Assembly: GCA_037447655.1 (NCBI GenBank) | Contig: JBBHKE010002143.1 | Coordinates: forward strand, 1-55,935 | Origin: Zygnema cylindricum | Taxonomy: Eukaryota; Streptophyta; Zygnematophyceae; Zygnematales; Zygnemataceae | DNA length: 55,935 bases | Direction: 5' to 3' | Shown: positions 23,555 to 34,089 of the stretch, one piece after another | How the letters are laid out: every line of letters starts with the position of its first letter | Position numbering within the stretch: position 1 is the first letter of the stretch | Translations under genes and position numbers: made by a program | The notes under the pieces: generated by a model | The model's input: only the letters and a program-made list of their open reading frames with translations | Database searches by the model: none | What the model was told of the DNA's origin: nothing

Positions 23555-24889
23555 TGTCGAGCGTGTCAGAGAAACACAAGGGAAAGGCCCGCTGCCCGGA
23601 ATGGCCGGTCTCGGCGTCCTGCAAAGAACCCACCAATGCGAATGCTTCCCATAATAATGATAATGCCCACTGCTGACCCCATCCCTCCCAACAGGAATGC
23701 ATGCACAAATAGGAGAGGCACAAGGATAGGGAATAGGGATGAGTGCATGAGAAGGCGAAAAGATCTCCCCTCCCCCTTACTTTCCCCATTAAGCCGGGGA
23801 AAGGGGTTGGGTTCTCAGTAATTGGGTCGGTGCCCCAAATGCACTACCACGTGGACATATAAAAATAAATAGGAATGGTTGTTTCAGATTTAACAATATC
23901 ACCTTGACCACAGAAATAAAATGTAAGATGGAAGATATAAAAGATGGCGAAGCAAGCTTAACATACCCCAGCAATTTACGATGACAATGGGAGAAAGGCG
24001 AAATCTCTCCTGATGGCAGTGTGAATAGGTATGGTACTCCTTCAACCCTCGGTGTCCGCAGCTCAGAACCGACTAGACTCTTCTCAGTTTCAAGCAGCGA
24101 AAAATCCAAAAATCACCCAAAGGGACAACAGTGCCAACCACCAGCCCGAACTATGATTCCCAAAATGGACAAATCCAAAACAGAGATGGCAATAGAGTCA
24201 AACAACACAAAGATTCTCCAAAAGAAGGTTTGTTGGAATTTCTGAGGGTTTTCACAGGAGACAGTACTGAAAAGCAACCTGTCTCCTTCGGCCCCAAGCG
24301 CCTTATACATCAAAGTTTGTCCAAAATCAGGTCCAAAAGTCAAACCTACGCTATTAGCCAATGAGCGGCCAGCAACGGCAATCAAACTGACATAAGACAA
24401 AATAATGTGTACTACTCTTGGGGCAAAAAGTTGGACCTCGGACCACGGCTAGATTCGCGGCCGGAAGTTATTATTTCTTCCACAGTTTTTAAGACAAAGT
24501 ACTAAAAAGACACGGAAGTGCCAAGCTTTGACTTAATGTAATTAATTAACCACTGGTCAGCTAAATCTGAACTGAATTGCTACAGACAGCTAACAGCAAA
24601 ATCTAGATTACAGTCCGGAAGTCTACATGGCAATCCACAATGTACCCTCCACTAGGGCTGGTGGAAGCTAGTACTATGTAACGGAACTGCGATTTTTCAG
24701 ACGGTAGAACTTTGTCGTCCAGCCTCCGTTAGGCACGAAACAAAGTGCGTCTTGTTCAGTAGAGGAAATACTTCAATCCTTCCGGCAGGTTGTGCGGGCT
24801 TCTCCGAAATTTGAGAATAGTACGGGTCGGAAGGGTACGGAAATCCTCGGTCATATAGAAGTGTGCCTGAAAAGCAATCGAGCTTGACA
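23555..24889. repeat. 1.33-kb direct repeat, second copy (LTR-like ends)
   Basis: Same length and ends as the first copy. The right flank 24890-24893 is ATAT, equal to the left flank of the first copy, as expected if the pair inserted as one unit with a 4-bp target duplication. The pair could be two abutting LTRs with the internal domain missing, or a tandem duplication of an element with TGTC...GACA ends. No polypurine tract or primer site lies between them. Confidence 0.75.
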
Positions 24890-24894
24890 ATATC

Positions 24895-25393
24895 GATCAT
24901 CAGCTTAATTTGTACGAAGTACATTACCATAAAATAATGCAATGTATTGTTTAGCCCTCAACCGTATGAAATTGAAACCGATTCTAAAAGCCTTAAAAAT
25001 CCATGATGTTGTGTATTGAGGCACATGGCAAACTGATGTATGGGTGCATTGCGCACAGATAATATCCTCGGTCGAAAAAAGGCTCGAGTCCCTTTTTAGG
25101 CCAAAGGTTTTCGCCTCGACTACGATGCTGCTCGCGGTGTTCGAAGTTCATGGCGCGCCTTGCCCCCCCTAACATCAGGGTTAAAAGCCTCGTGTGGGGG
25201 TTACCTCTCCAATACACGTATGAAATGGAATAAATACATTAGAAGATACCGTTAGGAAATTGAGTATTGTTTACAATCATTGGCAATCCCATACATCCGC
25301 TAATAGTTTGTTTTTTCTAATGGCATGTATACCAACAATCTATCCAAACTCTTTACATAATAACAACAATGTTTACATTCGAAATATAACTTC
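24895..25393. other. Unassigned region
   Basis: A GC-richer patch (25060-25215) gives a 74-codon minus frame of unknown nature. I see no domain. Confidence 0.35.
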
Positions 25394-25395
25394 TA

Positions 25396-25903
25396 CACTA
25401 TGAATCGCTTTTAGTGATAATAAAACTATATTTGCCCCCCTAAATTTTGACCCTTAAATAAAAGTAATAATACTAATTTCTTCTTTACCTCAATATCGAT
25501 ATGGTTTAATTAGCACCATTTACTATAATTTGGTCCGTTTTAAAATAGTGTAGTGTACGAAATATGCCAATCCGTACTAAAACTGCTCGTTTTTTAGTAT
25601 AAACGTACAAAATAAGTGTCACACAACGACGTTGAGATTGGAAAGTGAGTGGCGCTGACACGGGAAATTGCTCTCAAAATTCATTTTTAGAAATAAAGTT
25701 TGGCGAAATCACGCGAATTTGGTCTCGCATGTTCAAACGTCGACTATGTGAACACAGGTTGGAGGGGCTACACAATGGGAATGTGTATCCTAATTAGTGT
25801 TAGATGTATATATTTGAGTGTTTTGTTGGTGCGAGGTCATAAAACCCAATATAACGTCAATAACACTGTTTTTTTATTTACACATTATAAGCGATTCATG
25901 GTG
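25396..25903. mobile_element. TA-flanked MITE, subgroup b, 508 bp, complete
   Basis: Ends CACTATGAATCGCTTTTAG and, reversed, CACCATGAATCGCTTATAA, with TA at 25394-25395 and 25904-25905. It is the best-preserved subgroup b copy and the reference for the partial copies at 12505 and 21595. Confidence 0.85.
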
Positions 25904-26598
25904 TAGTTACCTAAGAATTACATTGAAATGTTAAACGAAAACACCTACCACGTAACTCGGGCTTTCAATTCTGATTTTGTTGGTGTGCCATTTAGTTAAA
26001 TACGTACCATGTGGGCACATTTTCTGTGGGCGTATAGAACGTACTATACGTTTTATGTATAGTACGCACTAGAATTGTATAGTAAAGTTCGAGTAGTTTC
26101 CTATATTTTATTTGCCTCAGATTACGTACAAACAAATTGAAGCGCATGAAGTTGAGATTTACGTGCTCTGACGTCAGTAGGTCGACACCAAAAATCTAGT
26201 GTGAGTACTTTACAATTTAGTTTTGTTTGCATGAAATGAAACGTATAGTAAAGCTTTCACATTGAACTTATTTAAAAAAGTACATTACACCATAGTTCAA
26301 AATTAGGTGAAAGTAGGCCCATACAATATGCCTATTGTGCAAAACATACAATATGACCTTGAGACCCATATTATATTCCGACCTATTCGGACCAATTAAA
26401 ACATTCGGACCAAATATTGGACCAATTAGAACATTCGGACCAAAAATATTTATTTACACCGTCAGATTTAGACGATCGGACGGTCGTTGATCAATGTAGC
26501 GATCTAAGAAGATCACATGAAAAGCCCATAACACAACTTACGCTAAAGTCGCCGACCAAAGGGCTACCATTAAACGCCTACTTTTGAACTATGCATTA

Positions 26599-27118
26599 CA
26601 CCGTGTATCGCTATTAGCGTAATGAAATAGATAGCGTAATGAAACAATTAGCGTTATTTACGCTAATTGGGAATTTCAGTTTTTTCCAAAAAAAAAATTA
26701 TTCTAATTTATCATTAACTCTAATTCGTAAACTGCTTTGTAAAAAATTTCGGCGCATAATATATCCACACTAAAATATGTGCATGTACGAAATTGTTCAA
26801 ATCGTATGCCGTCGCGTTTTTTTGACATCCTTTGTATGCCGGAAAATATTTACGCAATTACATGTTAGCGCGATTACGGGACATCGTGATTTTTTTTTTT
26901 GTACTTTTCTACTTGAAAAAGCACATACTAGTACGGATCTAACAGTTCGTACACCACCCTATTTAAAATGGCACCATATTAGAGTTATGAACCCTATTTA
27001 ATGGGGTACCTCAAATAACGTTTAGAAACATTTAGAATCATTAATTATATTTGAGAATTTGCCGAAAAAAACAGGGTATCTCAATTAGAGTCATGGACGC
27101 TAATAGTGATTCACGGTG
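26599..27118. mobile_element. TA-flanked MITE, subgroup g, 520 bp
   Basis: Ends CACCGTGTATCGCTATTAG and, reversed, CACCGTGAATCACTATTAG, with TA on both sides. The interior shares CATAATAT..CCACACTAAAA and GGAAAATATTTACGCAATTA with the copies at 51033-51521 and 53883-54372. No coding capacity. Confidence 0.87.
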
Positions 27119-27430
27119 TAGTGTTAATGTTTTTTTCGCCACTTGAAACATCTTTTCTTCGTACACAATTGTCCAATTTTCAATTTGAGACCGCCAATCA
27201 CCCCAGAATTTTGACATTCATAACTTAAATATAATAAAGTACACTTTTTAAGGACGTGGACCATAGTCTGCCACGTCTCCTGGCAGTAAATTAGAATGAA
27301 TGATGCTGTTTTTTTCTTTACACTAATAATTTCTATACGCTAATAACGATTCAAGGTGTACCTTTCAATCGCAACCGTTAGATCCAAAATCCGAATAGTG
27401 TGTAAGGAGAAACCTATTTAAAGAAGTACT
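27119..27430. mobile_element. Subgroup e MITE (reversed) broken by a subgroup f MITE
   Basis: 27122-27193 and 27361-27410 together match the inverted subgroup e element (GAGACCGCCAATC, then CCTTTCAATCGCAACCGT). Between them lies a subgroup f copy that lacks its left end but keeps its right end (ACGATTCAAGGTG then TA at 27358-27360). The e copy also abuts the right end of the subgroup g element at 27118. Confidence 0.68.
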
Positions 27431-27515
27431 GCACTGTAATGAACAAAAACGAAAGAGCGAATAAAGCTGAATCGTACAAATGGACCAAATAAGTGTACGG
27501 AACTATTCAACATTA

Positions 27516-27714
27516 CACCGTGAACCGTTATTAGTGTTAATGTTTTTCTCGTCTCTTGAAACATTTTATTCCGTACACATTTGTCGGATTGTGGATCTGA
27601 CGGTTGCGATTGAAAGTTAAGTTTCTCTCAGCTTCCGATTGGCGGATATTGTGTACGGAAAAAAGATGTTTTAAGTGGCAAAAAAAACATTAACAGTAAT
27701 AGCGATACACGGTG
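27516..27714. mobile_element. TA-flanked MITE, subgroup e, 199 bp
   Basis: Ends CACCGTGAACCGTTATTAG and, reversed, CACCGTGTATCGCTATTAC, with TA flanks (27514-27515 and 27715-27716). Long internal complementarity, as in the copy at 14932. Confidence 0.87.
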
Positions 27715-27719
27715 TAATG

Positions 27720-30030
27720 TACTTTCAGCTCGACTTTCATAGTAACTTGGGAATCAGCATTATTTCATGTTTTTTTTTTTCTTTTTTTTAGACGATTTGT
27801 TTTTTGACATTCTTGAAAATGTCTTTTAATGCTTCTCTATTTGACGTTGTCCTTTTCTTTTTCTTTCTATTTTTTCTTTTAATTTCATTGACTGAAAGAG
27901 AAATTTGCTGTAAATGAAGTGTGTTGGAATATAAATTACTTCCAAAGAAAGTAAAAATAAAAATCGAGCACAAAGCATAATTCTCCAATCACAGAATAAC
28001 AAAAATAATTGTTGCATAATCAATACTATTTATAAAGAATATTTTTATAATTATATTCATATGGTTGATGGGTGTATTGTTCTTATATAAATAGTTGTAT
28101 AAGAATATAAGTTCAAATGTATGTCCTGTTAAAACTTTTATATATAGTGAATAATGGAGCCACTGATGATTGTTAAATAAACCGCGCATATATTGTTATA
28201 TTATTGGTGGAAACTATTAATATAAATAAAAATAATCGTAAAAATCTAAAGTGCTATTTTATAAACACTTTTTTGCAAGTAATAAGGAATTGAAAATACA
28301 TTGTATATAATAATAACTAAGGTATCTAAATAAGGTGTTGAAAAAAAGTTCACAACGTCGTAAATTATTCAAAACATAAAAAAATAAAACATTTGTCAGG
28401 ACCAAACTTTCCAAAATATGGAAGAGAGCGATTTCTTTATCCATCACTTTTTTTATTTTAATGTGTGGTACTCGTTTCGATCTCAACTCCGTTTTGGAAT
28501 AAAGAATTTGGAAGATCTTTTGGTTCTTTTGGCCTATTTACAGTACGGAAAATGTTTTTACTAAGGGGAAAATTCATGTGATTCTTGAATTATTTTAAAG
28601 ATTTTGTCCAAAGATTGATTATTTTAAGTGTATTAATTGGTCATCCATACCGAAGTTGTGAACCTAAACACTAAAAATTATTATATGCAAAATGTAAATA
28701 AAATATAAATGCTAAATGTCAATATATATATGAGTATTTAAGTCTCAGTTTATGCAATCATGGCTTGAGGTGCCAAAATAAAGGATCAATTGCTTCTATA
28801 GCTGAATGGGAGGGAGGAGGGATGGTAAAGAAGAAGGAGGAGGGAGGAGGGGAGGTAATTTGTTAGTAATGTTAAAAGAGCTTGATTTAAATGTTTATAA
28901 GGCCTCTTGTGAGGGGAAGTGAAGGGAAAGAGAGAGAGAGGAAAGGGAGGATTTGTGGAAGGTACATAATTGGTATTCATGGTGCATCTGATCATAGTTT
29001 GTGGTGAGAATATGTTTAGAAAATATAATTCCTTTCTTGAAACCATTTATTATGACATCTTATTATTTTACTAGTTGTGTTGTATGTTTTATTAAACAAA
29101 ACATTTTTTTCTTCATTTTTTTGCCAATCGAATCAAAGGTCGTTTGATGTTCACTAATAAGTGGTTGGCAATAAATCACAATAACACTAATAAATAGTAA
29201 GTTATTAATATAATTAATATCAATTTGATTTATTATTACAATTATTATTATTATTCAATAATAAATAAAAATTAGAACATAAAACAAAACATTCCAGAAA
29301 TGGAAAATGCAAAATAAAAGAAAAGATTGAAACTTTTAAAAAAACCGAATTTAAAAAAAAAATTGAAACATTAAACTTTGATTTAGAACATTGAAGCTAA
29401 ATTAAATTAAATTAAATAATCAGATGTGAAAATAAATTATTTTTGTAGAATTAGAGGTTGAAGATGAAACATAAAAACATTTGCATTATCCGCTCTAATG
29501 TAAAAAAATCCGTACTAGTCAAGATCGAATAAAAACCAAAAAAAAAAAAACCGCTGGTCACTTTTGGATTGGTCGGTTTTGGCAGTTTTTGGAGTGCACA
29601 CCTTATACCTTTATTAGAGTGGATGAATTAGTACCATAGAAATTATACTTATAAAATGAATTATTAGCGTGGGGTTTATATGAATGCTATCAATTTTAAT
29701 TCAGTTTCCACGTGACGTGGCGACTTTCGAGCCGTTGAAAGAATTAGTGTTTTAAAAAATAAACAATTAGCGCTTTAATTGCTATATTATATATTTTTCA
29801 GGAATACAATTTAGGGGTACCGATTCTAATGTTAATAAATATAAAAAACAATGCAAGTAAGAAACTTGTCGGCGGCAGTTCATTTTCGGATATATATATA
29901 TAATTTATATTTATATATATTAGAAATGCAAAATTGCGATATTGAAAAAGAAAATGAATGATGTTAGGAAGAAATAGTCCGTACAGTTTCGCTTAAGTGG
30001 CAGTACGGTACAGAAAGAAAGTTTCGCACG
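27720..30030. other. AT-rich intergenic DNA
   Basis: No gene recognised. It includes a GA-rich patch (28805-28960) whose reverse frame looks proline/serine rich only because of composition, ATT runs near 29240, and a TA-rich tract near 29890-29920. Confidence 0.45.
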
Positions 30031-30040
30031 GATGACGTAG

Positions 30041-30183
30041 TCACGTCCCGACTAATTTGTACGGAATATTCGGTCACGTCCCGACTAATTTGTACGGAAT
30101 ATTTGGTCACGTCCCGACTAATTTGTACGGAATATTTGGTCACGTCCCGAATAATTTGTACGGAATATTTCGTCACGTCCCAA
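30041..30183 (+). repeat. 33-bp minisatellite, four units plus a partial
   Basis: Units start at 30041, 30074, 30107, 30140 and (partial) 30173 with TCACGTCCCGACTAATTTG and then TACGGAATATT. The spacing is exactly 33 bp. Because 33 is divisible by three, both strands keep open frames with 11-residue repeats, but nothing else suggests coding. Confidence 0.92.
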
Positions 30184-30289
30184 CGCTTTCGATGATCTCA
30201 AATGACGTCAGAAAAGAGATGACGTCGGGAAAAAAATTCGTACATAAGATCTGTCATTCTTTAATCATTGAAGTTAAGGGTGAATGAAG

Positions 30290-30715
30290 CAATTTGATTG
30301 GAACATTAATTATTTGAGACATAACCATTGAATTGAAGCATTTAAATTTTGAATACGAACATTGAAACATCGAATTGGAACATTGGAACATTTAATTAGA
30401 ACATGAGTAAACTATTAACATTAAAACATTGATCTGGAACATAAAAATTAATGCCTTAGAACAATAAAACGTTACATTGAAAAATTGAAAGATTTGAGTT
30501 GGAATGTGAACAGGATTAAAATCAAAACTTTTGAAGCATTGAAGTGGAACATAAAAACATACATTGAATTGGAAAATTGAAACATTGAGTTGGAATCTTT
30601 TAAAATATTCAAATAAAAAATTGAATTGGAAACGTTTAAAACATTGAAATAGAAGATTGAAACATTGAATTGGAAACTTTAAAACATTGGAACATTAAAA
30701 GATGGTTTCTAAGAA
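30290..30715 (+). repeat. Cryptic simple repeat (GAACATTGAA-like)
   Basis: Irregular repetition of AAAACATTGAATTGGAAC-type words through about 420 bp, with no fixed period. Probably slippage-derived. Confidence 0.7.
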
Positions 30716-31138
30716 AGACAAATGGAGAGTCGGATGGACACAAATGGGAATCCCAAAAAAATAAATTTACTTTTTCGATGTACAACGTATAAACAATCTA
30801 ATCCTTTTCTACACTAAATTTTTGAAAGATTGAATGAAATAACAAACTTTCTCAAAAATGAAACGATTTTGTACGTTTTAGGAGAATCGAAAAAACTAAT
30901 GCAGCAGAAAAATCTCCTTTTCACATTTTTTAAAAAATAAACGAATTAATTTGTCCTCTGACTACTTACAAAAAGCTATCGTAAAACTGACAAAAAAAAA
31001 GAGACAAAAAGAAAAAAACATGTACATTTCAAAAATGGGGAACGCTTTTACCTATCCAAATTCTTTTCGACTCTCGATAAGAAAAAAAAAGCCCCAAAAG
31101 AAAAATCTAACATTCAAAATTTCAAAAAAAAACTGATT

Positions 31139-32893
31139 TTAAAAGTACACCGAACTATTCCCCAACAAAATTTCGTCCCATCGAAAAACCGAATTCGTCT
31201 CTATTTGGCCTTCAGAAAAGTCAAATGGAGTTTTCGGACTCATCATGAAATTGCTCTCCTTCTCCTCCTCTTTCTCTTTCGTCAACTTTTGCGACAAACT
31301 GTCACACGAATTACCCACTTTTTGTACAGAAATGCCGGCCAAAAAATCCATCGCCCCCTCCAAATCAAAATCCACGCCAGCCGAATTGCCGCCAGGTGTC
31401 ACAAAAGACAAAACTGGAGCCGGAGAAGATGGGGAAAAAGACGAATTATCGGCAGTGGTGGAAGGGAAAGAAGTATCCACAATATCTTCCAGAACAGGAC
31501 AAAACGGAGCAATTCCAGAAGATTTTCTTGCGTCCCACTCCCCTATTATGTCCAAATCCTCAAACATCCACGGACTCTCCGCAGCTCCGAATCCACTACA
31601 AGACAAACCGCCGATAAGTGCGCCACCTGGCAACACCTCATAGGCCAACTCCGCCACCAATTCCTCCGCCAATTTTTTGTCTTCTTCCTCCGCCAATTTC
31701 TCCGCCCACTTCGCCGCTTCCTCCTCCCTCTCCTCCCTCGCCACCCTCTCCCAGAATTCGAAGTCAACGCTGGTCAACGCTGTGGTCAACGCGGCCCGCT
31801 TGGTCAACGGGGTGTGTTTGACCATCCAGGGGTGCGCGAGCACTTGGGCGGCGGTCGGGCGTCGCGTCGCGTCGCGAGAGAGCATTCTCCGGAGGAGAGC
31901 GACGGCCTCCGGTGCCAGCTGGCGCCACAGCGAATGGGAGAAGTCCACGTGGCCCGACTGCGCCGCCCGGAGAGTCTCCAGTTCCGTTTTTCCGTAAAAC
32001 GGAGCGGAGCCGCACAGCAGCACATAGAGCATCACTCCCAGGGACCACACGTCCGCCTTCGGCCCGTACCGCTGACTCAGCGCCACCTCGGGAGCCATAT
32101 ACAAGGGCGACCCAGCCAACCCGTACGCCTCTCCCTCTCCCTCTCCCTCCCTCCCTCCCTCTCCCTCCACCCCCTCCGTCGCCGCACTCTTCATCCGTAC
32201 CGCCAACCCGAAATCCGCGATTTTGACTTCCGGGTAACACGTGTCGCACTCGCATTCGTCTGCGTGAGAAACCCCTCTCCTCCTTCCCTCCGTCTCTCCC
32301 CCTCTCCGACACAGCAGCACGTTCTCTGGCTTGAGGTCGCGGTGCAGCACGTGCCGCCTGTGACAAAACGCCGTACCGTCCGCCAGCTGGCGCATGATCG
32401 CCGCCGCCCTTCTCTCCGCCAGGCGGCCGCCCGCATTTATGAAGGCGAAGAGCTCTCCCCCGCACACCCTCTCCATGACTACGTGCACACCCTCGGAGTC
32501 GCAGCTCCACCCCCGCATCCCCACGATATTCGGGTGCCCCGAAACGGAAGCCATGGCCGCAATCTCCTCTTTGGCGGCCTCCCATTGGCCCACAGGGAGG
32601 CTCTTCACCGCCACCTGGCAGCGGGAATAAGACAAATTCGCCTCGGAATAGGACAAAAGTTCTCCGGCACGGACGACTCCGAAGCGCCCGCGTCCAATTT
32701 CTGCGCCCAATCGGAGGCTGCCACGAGGCAGGGGAGGGAAGGGAGACAGCTGGCAGAGGCGGCGGCGCTGACACCTGGAGTTGTCATTTTTTGTCGTTTT
32801 TGGTTTGTGGCATGAGTTTTTTGTCTTTTCTGCGTCGGCCGAAGCTTCTGGAAACAATGTCTCCACCGCTCGGCGCTTGAGCTGACCGACCAT
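31139..32893 (-). CDS. CDPK-related serine/threonine protein kinase, PEPKR2-like
   Basis: An intact single-exon kinase of 584 residues. I place the start at the ATG at 32893 (GTGGCCATGG context) because an in-frame TGA lies 15 bases upstream. The kinase domain spans about residues 58-357: glycine loop GRGRFGVV (67-74), VAVK lysine 97, HRDLKPEN with catalytic Asp186, DFG at 227-229, and APE ending at Glu269. GLAGSPLYMAPEV resembles the activation segment of PEPKR2 and the CDPK group. Two unusual insertions break the domain: a Cys/Arg-rich one after PENVLL (about 195-223) and a Glu/Gly-rich one after DFG (about 238-257). The tail from about 375 starts with a charged coiled-coil-like stretch (WERVAREEREEEAAKWAEKL), followed by an acidic, Ser/Pro-rich region. 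There are no EF hands, so direct calcium control is unlikely. No signal peptide or membrane segment; probably cytosolic or nuclear. It would phosphorylate Ser/Thr; the substrate is unknown. Confidence 0.93.
   Translation of the reverse strand: MVGQLKRRAVETLFPEASADAEKTKNSCHKPKTTKNDNSRCQRRRLCQLSPFPPLPRGSLRLGAEIGRGRFGVVRAGELLSYSEANLSYSRCQVAVKSLPVGQWEAAKEEIAAMASVSGHPNIVGMRGWSCDSEGVHVVMERVCGGELFAFINAGGRLAERRAAAIMRQLADGTAFCHRRHVLHRDLKPENVLLCRRGGETEGRRRGVSHADECECDTCYPEVKIADFGLAVRMKSAATEGVEGEGGREGEGEGEAYGLAGSPLYMAPEVALSQRYGPKADVWSLGVMLYVLLCGSAPFYGKTELETLRAAQSGHVDFSHSLWRQLAPEAVALLRRMLSRDATRRPTAAQVLAHPWMVKHTPLTKRAALTTALTSVDFEFWERVAREEREEEAAKWAEKLAEEEDKKLAEELVAELAYEVLPGGALIGGLSCSGFGAAESPWMFEDLDIIGEWDARKSSGIAPFCPVLEDIVDTSFPSTTADNSSFSPSSPAPVLSFVTPGGNSAGVDFDLEGAMDFLAGISVQKVGNSCDSLSQKLTKEKEEEKESNFMMSPKTPFDFSEGQIETNSVFRWDEILLGNSSVYF
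32105..32180 (-). repeat. GAGGGA microsatellite inside the kinase activation segment
   Basis: On the coding strand a (GAGGGA)n-like run encodes the Glu/Gly-rich insertion (EGEGGREGEGEGE) between DFG and APE. The reading frame is preserved. Confidence 0.8.
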
Positions 32894-32904
32894 GGCCACG
32901 GGAA

Positions 32905-33015
32905 ATCAACCCTTCTCTCTATCTCTCTCCTTCTCTCCCTCTCTCTCTCTTCTCGCCCTCTCTCTCCCTCTCTCTCTCCCTCTCTCTCTCTCCCCCTCTC
33001 TCTCTTCTCTTTCTC
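32905..33015 (-). repeat. GA-rich 5' leader of the kinase gene
   Basis: An almost pure CT run on the plus strand, so GA on the kinase sense strand, lies immediately upstream of the start codon. Its position fits a 5' untranslated leader. GA repeats in plant leaders and promoters are common; any regulatory role is inferred. Confidence 0.6.
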
Positions 33016-33225
33016 TGTCACACAACCAGCAAGTACGACAAATTTTTGTTCCACAAAGTCTATCTTCCACTACTTAATTCCTAAGTTCTTTGCAAACTTT
33101 TTTTTTATTTTGCTTTTTTTTAATTTTGCTTATTTTTAATTTGGTTTTGCTTTTGTTTGCCCCTTTTTTATGTTTGGTATAGACCCTATTTTTTTCGGAG
33201 CTTTTCCTATTTTTCTATATTTTTC

Positions 33226-33240
33226 TCACTTTATAGGGGC
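33226..33240 (-). promoter_or_regulatory. TATA-like box upstream of the kinase gene
   Basis: On the minus strand CCCTATAAAGTGAG lies about 340 bases upstream of the start codon. Transcription from about 33200 would give a leader of about 300 bases, including the GA tract. Suggestive only. Confidence 0.3.
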
Positions 33241-33261
33241 TCTCAAGTCTTACCCACCCTC

Positions 33262-33380
33262 TTTCTTCCTTCCTTCCTTCCTTCTCTCTCCTTTTCCTCT
33301 CTCTCTCCCTCACCCACCCCCTCTCTCTCTCTCTTCCTTCCTTCCTTTCTTCTCTCTCCTTTTCCTCTCTCTCCTAATTT
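33262..33380. repeat. Pyrimidine tract (CTTC/CTCT) upstream of the kinase gene
   Basis: (CTTC)n and (CT)n runs, including two copies of a TTCTCTCTCCTTTTCCTCTC segment about 70 bp apart. A further (CT)n run lies at 33500-33546. Confidence 0.8.
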
Positions 33381-33845
33381 TTGTGCGTCCTTTGCTTCGT
33401 ACTTTTTTTGGTTCTTTCTTGAGCTTCCGATTTTCAGTTCCTCCTTTTTACTATTTACGTTTTTCAAAAGTGACGTTTTTGGCAATCAGAAATGACGTCA
33501 CTCCCTCTATCTCTCTCTCTCCTTCTCTCTCTCTCTCTCTCTCTCAAAGCCGGAGTCACGCTTGAAAGTGCATTTTCCTCCTTTGTCGGAATTGAATTCT
33601 TTATTTTTGGAGTCTGGGGAAATGTACGGTCAGGATGTGCCCACACGTGTCGGCCGAGGGATGTTGCAATGAACTAATGAAGTCCTTGTGACGTCCGTAC
33701 AATTCGATGCGTAGCGTACGGAGGGACCGCCGGGTGGCATTTTGTATTTCGCACGAGATAAAATTTACAATAATTAGTCGGGAAACTGGGAAAGCCGGAA
33801 CGTATCGTATTTAATATTAGAATTACAGTACTGTACTGTACAGTA

Positions 33846-34084
33846 CACCGTGAATCTATAAAGTACTGTACTGTACAGTATTAGCATCAATGATTTTTTC
33901 GCCATCTTAAAGCATCTTTTTTTCTGTACACACTTGTCGGATTGTGGATTTGACGGTTGCGATTGAAAGGTTACACTCTCAGCTTCCGATTGGCGGTCTC
34001 AAATTGAAAATTCAGCAAGTGTGTACGGAGAAATGATGTTTTAAGTGGCGAAAAAAACATTGACGCTAATAGTGGTTCACTGTT
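33846..34084. mobile_element. TA-flanked MITE, subgroup e, with microsatellite in its left repeat
   Basis: The left end CACCGTGAATC is interrupted after 11 bases by about 23 bases of GTACTGTACTGTACAG-type sequence, and the terminal repeat then resumes (ATTAGCATCAATG). The core is close to the copies at 14932 and 27516 (TTGTCGGATTGTGGATTTGA). The right end is degraded (GTGGTTCACTGTTC). Confidence 0.78.
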
Positions 34085-34089
34085 CCCTT

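Noticed and set aside
22776-24400. Membrane-protein exons (PGG-like ankyrin membrane domain) in the 1.33-kb repeats
   Set aside because: The hydrophobic frames are suggestive, but I found no defining motif and no consistent set of splice sites; the LTR-like ends offer another explanation.
30041-30183. Possible CRISPR-like array
   Set aside because: The 33-bp units are directly adjacent with no unique spacers, and the genome is a plant.
31205-32815. 536-codon plus-strand open frame
   Set aside because: It is antisense to the kinase gene, has no domain, and is rich in Arg/Pro/Ser/His, as expected from a GC-rich complement. A 336-codon minus frame in the same place is a shifted shadow of the kinase.
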